Of a stretch of 64,000 bases of DNA, positions 58,711 to 64,000 are shown piece by piece. Numbering within the stretch: position 1 is the stretch's first letter; every line of letters begins with the position of its first letter. The notes beneath the pieces were generated by a model, which searched no databases, was not told where the DNA came from, and was given only the letters and a program-made list of their open reading frames with translations. Made by a program: the position numbers and the translations under genes. This stretch comes from Bacillus sp. NTK034 (GTDB lineage: Bacteria; Bacillota; Bacilli; Bacillales; Cytobacillaceae), in assembly GCF_017303275.1 (NCBI RefSeq), contig NZ_JAFKOJ010000001.1, positions 992,001 to 1,056,000 on the forward strand. The letters run 5' to 3'.

Positions 58711-60099
58711 ATGACCACGTATAATAAAGATCAAATCATGAAACTTTTAGAGTTGGATAAAAAGCATTATTTGCATCCAACATCTTCATTAAGACAGCAT
58801 CAGGAGAGCGGTCCGAAACGGATTTTTACTGAAGGGAAAGGGATATACTTAACCGATGTAAATGGCGTAAGTTATATTGATGCACTGGCATCACTGTGGA
58901 ATGTAAATGTAGGGCATGGCAGGAAAGATCTCGGGGAGGCAGCGAGCCAGCAGATGGGCAAGCTTGCTTATAGTTCCTCTTTCAATAACCTCTCCCACGA
59001 ATCTGTTATTCAGCTGTCAGAGAAGCTGGCAAGCATTACACCCGGTGATTTAAATGTGTTCTTTTATACTTCTGGCGGATCTGAATCAAATGATACTGCA
59101 TTTAAGCTTGTGAGGCATTATTGGAAAATGAAGGGACAGCCGGAGAAAAACAAGATAATTGGTTTAGAGCGTGCGTATCATGGAATTACAATAGGGGCGA
59201 CAAGCGCAACGGGAATTCAGCAATTTCAAAATATGACAACCTCACTGGCGCCAGATTTTCTCCATGCTGCAGCCCACAAAACGAATTGTGAATTAGGTGA
59301 CAAGAACGATCCGGACTTTGCCAGAAGCATTCGGGGGATTATTGAAAATGAAGGTCCCGAAAAGATTGCTGCGGTTATAGTGGAACCGATTCAGGGGGCA
59401 GGCGGAGTTATTATCCCGCCGAATGGATATTTAGAAGCTGTGCGGGAGCTTTGTGATCAATACGGCATCTTAATGATAGCTGATGAAGTTATTTGCGGTT
59501 TTGGCAGAACAGGAAAAATGTTCGGAGTCGATCATTGGAATGTTATACCTGATGTCATGTGTATGGCGAAGGGAATAACGAGTGGTTATATTCCGCTGGG
59601 AGCGGTCGCGATTACTGAACGCTTAAGGGACAGCTTGGCTGAATTGTCGGATGATGTCTTATTCCATGGATTTACTTATAGCGGTCATCCCGCTGCCTGT
59701 GCAGTTGCTTTAAAAAATATCGAAATTATTGAAAAAGAAAATTTGCCGGCTCATGCAAGTAAGATGGAAAAAGAACTGAAAAAAGGCTTTGAATATTTGA
59801 CTGAGAATCATTCGCTGGTGACAAAATCACGGGCAAAGGGTTTGATTGGCGCATTTGAATTGTTTGAGAATAGGGAAAAGGGAATTCCCTTTAAACCTGA
59901 GAAAATGGCTGCCCAACAGCTGGTTGAAGAATGTCTAACCCGAGGATTAATTGTGAGGGCCGTTACCTTTGGAGGAACAAACATAATTGCCCTCTCACCA
60001 CCGCTTATTATTAATAGAGAAGAAATTGAAAACATGATTTCGATTTTCTCGGATGCCATTCAGGCGGTTGAAAAGAGTTTAAGATTACAAAGTGTTTAA
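58711..60099 (+). CDS. class III aminotransferase (omega-amino acid:pyruvate type)
   Basis: A 462-residue PLP enzyme of aminotransferase class III. Landmarks are YTSGGSESNDTAFKLVRHYW, ERAYHGITIGATSATG, AVIVEPIQGAGG, the DEVICGFGRTGKMF strand with the PLP aspartate, and the Schiff-base lysine in MAKGITSGYIPLG. Such enzymes move terminal amino groups (beta-alanine, GABA, diamines or taurine) to pyruvate or 2-oxoglutarate. ATG 58711 follows AAGGAGGT; the in-frame TTG at 58651 lies in the promoter -12 box. The APC permease that follows may import the amine. Confidence 0.92.
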   Translation: MTTYNKDQIMKLLELDKKHYLHPTSSLRQHQESGPKRIFTEGKGIYLTDVNGVSYIDALASLWNVNVGHGRKDLGEAASQQMGKLAYSSSFNNLSHESVIQLSEKLASITPGDLNVFFYTSGGSESNDTAFKLVRHYWKMKGQPEKNKIIGLERAYHGITIGATSATGIQQFQNMTTSLAPDFLHAAAHKTNCELGDKNDPDFARSIRGIIENEGPEKIAAVIVEPIQGAGGVIIPPNGYLEAVRELCDQYGILMIADEVICGFGRTGKMFGVDHWNVIPDVMCMAKGITSGYIPLGAVAITERLRDSLAELSDDVLFHGFTYSGHPAACAVALKNIEIIEKENLPAHASKMEKELKKGFEYLTENHSLVTKSRAKGLIGAFELFENREKGIPFKPEKMAAQQLVEECLTRGLIVRAVTFGGTNIIALSPPLIINREEIENMISIFSDAIQAVEKSLRLQSV

Positions 60100-60111
60100 T
60101 AGTTTGATGTG

Positions 60112-60135
60112 GTGCCTATTAATTAGAGTAGGCAC
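60112..60135 (+). other. hairpin between aminotransferase and permease genes
   Basis: GTGCCTA pairs with TAGGCAC around a ten-base loop. No T-run follows, so it is not a standard terminator. It may tune expression of the permease relative to the aminotransferase. Confidence 0.45.
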
Positions 60136-60233
60136 TAGAAACAGACAAAAAATCAGAAAATTAATTATATTTAGACTAATAGAGGGTTTGCTTGGGTTTT
60201 CTTCATCAAAAAAATTTGAGTGGAGGTAAGCGA

Positions 60234-61679
60234 ATGAGTGAAAACAGGTTTATAAAAACACTAGGAAACCGTGATGTACTTACTCTTGCATTTGGGGCAA
60301 TGATAGGCTGGGGCTGGGTTGTTACTGCAGGCCTATGGATTACAGAAGCTGGCTCATTGGGTGCTATTCTTGCCTTTGTTATTGGAGGCTTGCTTGTTAC
60401 TTTTGTTGGTCTAACCTATGCAGAATTGGCATCGGCTCTTCCATTGGCAGGCGGGGAACATGTTTATAGTTTTAAAGCCATGGGCAGGGTAGCCAGTTTT
60501 ATAACTACATGGGCAATAATTTTAGGGTATGTTTCTGTTGTTGCGTTCGAAGCAGTTGCACTGCCAACGGTTTTTGAGTATTTGATCCCTAATTATAGTA
60601 TGGGCTACTTATACACAGTGGCAGATTGGGATGTTACGATAACATGGGCAGGGGTAGGTGTCATAGGCTCTATTTTTATCGCCTGGATAAATTATCGCGG
60701 CATTAAATTCTCTACTGCTGCCATGTTCATTTTAACATTATTAATTTTAATTGCGGGTGTTTTATTAATAACAGGCAGTTCTTTTTCAGGAAACACACAA
60801 AATATGCAGCCATTATTTGAAAAAGGAATGGCAGGGATACTTACCGTTGTAATCATGACGCCATTCATGTTTGTTGGGTTTGATGTCATTCCACAGGCGG
60901 CAGAAGAAATAAAGCTTCCACAGAAGCAAATTGGTAAATTATTAATTGTATCTGTTATTATGGCAATTGTTTGGTATATTGCGGTAATTTTCGGCGTTTC
61001 CCGTGTGCTAAGTCCCTCTGAAATTGCTCAATCCAATCTTGTTACAGCTGACGCAATGGCAAAAGCCTTTGGAGATAGTCAAATGATGGGAAATCTTCTA
61101 GTACTCGGAGGAATAGGCGGAATTCTGACAAGCTGGATTGGGTTCTATGTAGGGGGAAGCCGTGCAATCTATGCACTTGCAAGGGCAGGGATGCTTCCAA
61201 AATCTTTAGGAGAACTCCACCCAAAATATAATACCCCTCATAAAGCCATTTTATTGATTGCTGTTTTATCAACAGCTGCACCATTGTTAGGAAGGCCCGC
61301 CTTAGTCTGGCTGGTTGATGCAGGCGGTTTGGGTCTAGTAGTAGCTTGGTTTATGGTAGCACTTTCTTTTGTTATTTTGCGTAAAAAGGCTCCAGATATG
61401 TACAGGCCATTCCGTCTTCATGGAGGAACCGCGATTGGTTGGATTGCGGTCTTTATGTCTCTTGGCGTTAGTATTTTATATATGCCAGGAATGCCTTCAG
61501 CATTAATCTGGCCTTACGAATGGGCCATCGTATTTGCCTGGATTGTCCTCGGCTTTGTTTTTTATAAAACCTCCATGTCTAAATACGGAACAGAATACTC
61601 TAATAAACATATGAATGACGAAATAGCCCGAGTCATAACATACGACAACCAAACCGACATAAAGGAAAAAAGCAGCTAA
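60234..61679 (+). CDS. APC-superfamily amino acid/amine permease
   Basis: A 481-residue membrane protein with about 12 helices. The first helix region GAMIGWGWVVTAGLWITEAG is a variant of the APC substrate-binding GxG motif, and MTPFMFVGFDVIPQAAEEIK is the conserved sixth-helix segment. It should import an amino acid or amine used by the aminotransferase encoded upstream. ATG 60234 follows GGAGGTAAG; the upstream in-frame TTG lacks support. Confidence 0.9.
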   Translation: MSENRFIKTLGNRDVLTLAFGAMIGWGWVVTAGLWITEAGSLGAILAFVIGGLLVTFVGLTYAELASALPLAGGEHVYSFKAMGRVASFITTWAIILGYVSVVAFEAVALPTVFEYLIPNYSMGYLYTVADWDVTITWAGVGVIGSIFIAWINYRGIKFSTAAMFILTLLILIAGVLLITGSSFSGNTQNMQPLFEKGMAGILTVVIMTPFMFVGFDVIPQAAEEIKLPQKQIGKLLIVSVIMAIVWYIAVIFGVSRVLSPSEIAQSNLVTADAMAKAFGDSQMMGNLLVLGGIGGILTSWIGFYVGGSRAIYALARAGMLPKSLGELHPKYNTPHKAILLIAVLSTAAPLLGRPALVWLVDAGGLGLVVAWFMVALSFVILRKKAPDMYRPFRLHGGTAIGWIAVFMSLGVSILYMPGMPSALIWPYEWAIVFAWIVLGFVFYKTSMSKYGTEYSNKHMNDEIARVITYDNQTDIKEKSS

Positions 61680-61680
61680 T

Positions 61681-61729
61681 GGGACAGGTATCTATAGCAC
61701 TAAAGCAAACTGGTATAGGTACCTGGTAC
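61681..61729. repeat. dispersed palindromic repeat, copy A
   Basis: A sequence of about 49 bases with imperfect ends in inverted orientation (GACAGGTATCT and AGGTACCTGGT). Its second half is identical over 24 bases to 63353-63376. It begins one base after the permease stop, and its 3' end runs into TTTTTT, so this copy may also act as a terminator. Confidence 0.65.
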
Positions 61730-61797
61730 ATTTTTTGAGTATAAAAAAAGTGCAGCTGTTTCAAAATAAAAACACTTTCAACTATGGAGGGTACATG

Positions 61798-61941
61798 ATG
61801 GGTGAAAAGTGTTTTTATTGCACTGATGAGATTGAAGGAAATCAATTGCATCTGATTACATTTGATGTGGCCGATCAAGAGAGAGAAGAAGTTTTATGTA
61901 AAGGCTGTTATCATGAATGGCTGCATGGGATTAAGGAATAG
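61798..61941 (+). CDS. small two-CxxC protein (zinc-ribbon-like)
   Basis: A 47-residue protein with CFYC near the start and CKGC near the end, a pattern of a small zinc-binding knuckle pair. The last residues include His-Glu-Trp-Leu-His. GGAGGG lies 6 bases before ATG 61798; the ATG at 61795 is too close to it. I do not recognise a specific family. It is the first of two small genes that follow the repeat. Confidence 0.6.
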   Translation: MGEKCFYCTDEIEGNQLHLITFDVADQEREEVLCKGCYHEWLHGIKE

Positions 61942-61963
61942 AAAAGAGTATTGGGAGGCTATT

Positions 61964-62134
61964 ATGAAAAAAGATAATAATCAGTTCCGCCCTGAAAGCA
62001 GCAATGAGGGATTTAGTAGTGAGTCTTCGTCAGAAGGGACACTTGAAATTAGTTCAACAGGGTATGGGCTAGAGTCTGTTCCGAAAGAAGAAGCCGGCCA
62101 TCGGGAAAATTCACCCGGCTGTGGGGGATTATAA
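61964..62134 (+). CDS. small Ser/Glu-rich hypothetical protein
   Basis: A 56-residue hydrophilic, probably disordered protein. It is rich in Ser and Glu (SSESSSEGT) and ends in PGCGGL. No domain is recognisable. ATG 61964 has TTGGGAGG upstream; the frame is open further upstream but overlaps the preceding gene without a ribosome binding site. A terminator follows at once. Confidence 0.5.
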   Translation: MKKDNNQFRPESSNEGFSSESSSEGTLEISSTGYGLESVPKEEAGHRENSPGCGGL

Positions 62135-62139
62135 TGAAA

Positions 62140-62165
62140 GCGTCTGCTGCTGCAGGCGTTTTTTT
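62140..62165 (+). terminator. intrinsic terminator
   Basis: GCGTCTGC pairs with GCAGGCGT across a four-base loop (one G-U pair) and is followed by a run of seven T residues. Confidence 0.85.
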
Positions 62166-62298
62166 AATTCAGGAAAAAAGGTACAAACTGAGCTGCTGTT
62201 ATGCAGGAATACCTCTTTCCCGACTTGAATACAATATGAAAATGGAAACGACTTCCTAAAAAGAGAAAGGAAGAATACAAGAAAAAGCTGGGGGAAAA

Positions 62299-63327
62299 AT
62301 GAGTAAGCTAAAATGGGGAATTTTATTAATGTTGATTGGAAGTTTAATAGGATTAGCCGGGTGTTCAGGGAAAGCAGCAGGAGATAATGAGCCGGAGAAA
62401 AAGCCGGCAGAAGAGAAGGTAAAGGAGGAAGAACTTGCCAAAGAGGAGGCAAGGGAAGAAGAGCAGGCAAAAGAGGAGGAGAAGAAGGAAGATGTAAAAC
62501 CGATTGTGGTTAATGTTACCGATCCTAATACAAAGGCTGTGCTTAAGACCTTTAGCCCTGCTGAGATGGGGTTTGGAAATGACGATGAAAAATATAAAGC
62601 AAATCTGGCCAAATGGGCCAAAGAACTGGCGCGTGGTACGGATACAAAGCAAGGCTATGACCAAAGGATGACCCTTGATAAAATAGAGCCGGATGGGAAG
62701 GTAATTAAAGGGCAGCCCGAAATCATTCTTGAAGAAAATGAACTAGTGGATAAGATTATTGCTGCGTCTGTAAGCGGAGGGGATGTTGAATTGCCTCTCT
62801 ATGTTACTGAAAGCGGATATAGCCCTGAAGATGTTCCGAGCTTGGATGAAGTGGTAGTCGCCTCTTATACCACCTACTTCAATAGCGGAGTAGCCGGCAG
62901 AACGAAAAATATAGAGCTTTCCGCCGAGGCCATTAATAATATTATCCTTGGTGAGGGCGATCATTTTTCCTTTAATACAACAGTGGGTCCAAGTGACGCA
63001 GCCCATGGTTATCAGCCGGCAGAAGAAGCTATCAATGGTAAGCTTGTTATGGGAATTGGAGGAGGGATCTGCCAGACTTCCTCCACTTTATTTAACGCAG
63101 TTGACAAGGTCGGGGTAAGCTATGTAGAAAAGCATCACCATTCCGTAACAGTAGGTTATGTTCCAAAAGGAAGAGATGCAACAGTATCTTATGGAGGCAA
63201 AGATTTTAGATTTGAAAACACAACTGGTATACCCCTCCTTGTAAAAGCACATTTCGGTAATGGCGTATTGACTATCGAGCTAAGAACCTCCAAGGAATAT
63301 TCAGGAATTTTGAAAAAAGCTGTTTAA
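62299..63327 (+). CDS. VanW-family lipoprotein
   Basis: A 342-residue secreted protein. The signal peptide ends in LAGCSG (Cys22), so it should be membrane-anchored outside the cell. A highly charged Lys/Glu linker (about 32-60) precedes a middle domain. The C-terminal VanW domain is clear: SYTTYFNSGVAGRTKNIELS, EGDHFSFNTTVG, GGGICQTSSTLFNAV, HHHSVTVGYVPKGRDATV and FENTTGIPLLVKA. The role of VanW domains is uncertain, with cell-envelope functions proposed. GGGGGAAAAA precedes the ATG. It looks unrelated to the catabolic genes. Confidence 0.9.
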   Translation: MSKLKWGILLMLIGSLIGLAGCSGKAAGDNEPEKKPAEEKVKEEELAKEEAREEEQAKEEEKKEDVKPIVVNVTDPNTKAVLKTFSPAEMGFGNDDEKYKANLAKWAKELARGTDTKQGYDQRMTLDKIEPDGKVIKGQPEIILEENELVDKIIAASVSGGDVELPLYVTESGYSPEDVPSLDEVVVASYTTYFNSGVAGRTKNIELSAEAINNIILGEGDHFSFNTTVGPSDAAHGYQPAEEAINGKLVMGIGGGICQTSSTLFNAVDKVGVSYVEKHHHSVTVGYVPKGRDATVSYGGKDFRFENTTGIPLLVKAHFGNGVLTIELRTSKEYSGILKKAV

Positions 63328-63330
63328 TAA

Positions 63331-63377
63331 GTGCCGGGTACCTGGATCCTTTAGCAAACTGGTATAGGTACCTGGTG
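63331..63377. repeat. dispersed palindromic repeat, copy B
   Basis: GTGCCGGGTACCT at the left end and AGGTACCTGGTG at the right end form an imperfect inverted repeat. The right half shares 24 identical bases with copy A at 61704-61727. It lies just after the VanW stop codon. Confidence 0.65.
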
Positions 63378-63385
63378 AATTAATG

Positions 63386-63414
63386 TTGAAATATTCAGTT
63401 AATTATTATATAAT
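63386..63414 (+). promoter_or_regulatory. sigma-A promoter of the candidate structured RNA
   Basis: TTGAAA (63386-63391), a 17-base spacer and a perfect TATAAT (63409-63414). Transcription would start near 63421. Confidence 0.75.
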
Positions 63415-63420
63415 GAGCTT

Positions 63421-63606
63421 AACAAACCGATGACAGCAATTTCCTTGCTGCATGCACGGCTTGAAGTTTTAATTCAAATTAATGCCCCAAGGATTGACTT
63501 TGTTCACTTGAACTTCCTTTCCGGAAGACGAGCCTTGAATAAGAGTCAGTAAGGCTTTCAATGTCTTCATAGACATTGTCTGTTTTGCTGACTCTTTTTG
63601 TTTTTT
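63421..63606 (+). ncRNA. candidate structured leader or small RNA with its own promoter and terminator
   Basis: About 186 bases lie between a sigma-A promoter and a strong terminator with no supported ORF. CAGCAA/TTGCTG (63434-63450) and CTTCC/GGAAG (63513-63527) are perfect hairpins whose loops are both TTTCC. TTGAA/TTCAA forms another near 63461. The terminator is AAGAGTCAG (63541) with CTGACTCTT (63588), enclosing the hairpin AATGTCT/AGACATT, then TTTTTGTTTTTT. I could not match it to T-box, SAM, TPP, lysine, glycine, purine or c-di-GMP riboswitches. It may be a leader of the CoA-transferase gene at 63631 or a free small RNA. Confidence 0.55.
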
Positions 63607-63630
63607 AAAATTTATGAAAGAGGTGAAAAA

Positions 63631-64000
63631 GTGAAGGGTGCTTTAGAGGGAATCCGAATAATCGATGTATCAAGGGTGCTGGCCGGTCCTTTTTGCTCCA
63701 TGATTCTTGGTGATTTAGGAGCCGAGGTGATTAAGATAGAGCATTATAAAACCGGTGATGAAACACGGGGCTGGGGTCCGCCTTTTTTAAATGGAGAAAG
63801 TGCCTATTATTTATGTGCGAATAGGAATAAGCAGAGCATTTCACTAAACCTAAAAGCTGAAGAGGGGAAAGAAATTTTCAGGAAACTTGTCTCAACAGGA
63901 GACGTAGTTGTGCAAAACTTCAAATCAGGGACGCTGGAAAAAATGAACTTGGGCTACGAAAGTTTGAAAGAAATGAACCCTTCTTTAATTATGGCTTCCA
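63631..64000 (+). CDS. family III CoA-transferase (CaiB/BaiF), 3' truncated by window
   Basis: The first 123 residues of a second CaiB/BaiF CoA-transferase are visible, open to the window end. Landmarks are GIRIIDVSRVLAGPFCSMIL, LGAEVIKIEHYKTGDETRGW, NRNKQSISLNLK and VVQNFKSGTLEKMNLGYESL. The start is GTG 63631 with AAAGAGGTGA upstream. The catalytic aspartate lies beyond the window. The gene begins 25 bases after the terminator of the candidate RNA, so read-through or attenuation may govern it. Confidence 0.9.
   Translation, partial: MKGALEGIRIIDVSRVLAGPFCSMILGDLGAEVIKIEHYKTGDETRGWGPPFLNGESAYYLCANRNKQSISLNLKAEEGKEIFRKLVSTGDVVVQNFKSGTLEKMNLGYESLKEMNPSLIMAS

Noticed and set aside
61862-61963. 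Longer version of the 56-aa protein
   Set aside because: It overlaps the small two-CxxC gene and lacks a ribosome binding site, whereas ATG 61964 has TTGGGAGG.
63421-63606. T-box or a standard riboswitch
   Set aside because: No T-box consensus (GGGTGG-type) and no SAM, TPP, lysine, glycine, purine or c-di-GMP core could be found, so it is left as an unassigned structured RNA.
1-64000. Mobile elements, prophage, CRISPR arrays, tRNA or rRNA genes
   Set aside because: No transposase, integrase, phage protein, spaced direct-repeat array or structural RNA gene was recognised on either strand.

Overview
The window reads as chromosome of a low-GC Gram-positive of the Bacillaceae type. The evidence is strong purine-rich ribosome binding sites, frequent TTG and GTG starts, a Bacillus-type SdhCAB with a five-helix di-haem cytochrome b, SigL (sigma-54) enhancer-binding proteins, cre-like sites and VanW and IclR families. 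I saw no rRNA, tRNA, CRISPR array, phage gene or transposase. The window is a dense catabolic region with many transporters, acyl-CoA enzymes and local regulators. The first and last genes are cut by the window edges.

Region 1 (1-15.3 kb, + strand) is a dicarboxylate block. It holds a GntR/FCD regulator (5' cut), a CitE-like lyase, an MmgE/PrpD protein, a DASS-type carrier, a second GntR/FCD regulator, a SucC/SucD-like CoA ligase, a second MmgE/PrpD protein, SdhC-SdhA-SdhB, a second FrdA/NadB-like flavoprotein, both halves of a class I fumarase and a VOC protein. Together they can oxidise a succinate-like acid, hydrate it, activate it with CoA and cleave it to acetyl-CoA plus an oxoacid. Succinate/malate or methylsuccinate/mesaconate/citramalate are the natural candidate substrates. 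A 15-bp operator (TTGGATCCAATATCC and variants) lies in front of the lyase, the full-length GntR gene and the CoA ligase, and again before an HMG-CoA-lyase-like gene at 52.6 kb.

Region 2 (15.3-21.7 kb) is a minus-strand operon: an unknown 182-aa protein, a 30-aa membrane peptide, a sodium:solute symporter, a zinc alcohol dehydrogenase and an aldehyde dehydrogenase. It is driven by a near-consensus sigma-54 promoter with two upstream activator sites, and faces the gene for its likely PAS/AAA+ activator.

Region 3 (21.7-30.4 kb) holds a TAXI-type TRAP transporter, an RraA-like protein, an LDH2-family dehydrogenase, an amidohydrolase, a Rieske ferredoxin, a GntR/FCD regulator and a beta-hydroxyacid dehydrogenase. 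Two transcription units share an ATTGTCGACAAT palindrome, one copy of which sits inside a perfect 34-bp palindrome.

Region 4 (30.6-57.0 kb, + strand) begins with an IclR regulator. It continues with an SDR, two MaoC-like hydratase subunits, a pair of acyl-CoA dehydrogenases, a cysteine-less thiolase-fold protein and a DUF35 protein, an order reminiscent of the actinobacterial sterol side-chain (igr) locus. Next come a second TAXI TRAP system, an ADP-forming acyl-CoA synthetase, a thioesterase, a citryl-CoA-lyase-like protein, an NMO/FabK-like flavoprotein, three crotonases, two more acyl-CoA dehydrogenases, LeuA-like and HMG-CoA-lyase-like enzymes, an MFS carrier with a coupled 28-codon leader ORF, and a CaiB/BaiF CoA-transferase. 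Three closely matching promoters (TTGAC-N17-TAAAAT), each with AT-rich palindromic or near-palindromic DNA over the -10, lie before iclR, the SDR and the TRAP binding protein.

Region 5 (57.0-64.0 kb) has a second sigma-54 activator (minus strand) facing an aminotransferase and APC permease with their own sigma-54 promoter and paired activator sites. Two small proteins, a VanW lipoprotein, two copies of a short palindromic repeat, a candidate structured RNA of about 186 nt and the start of another CaiB/BaiF gene follow.
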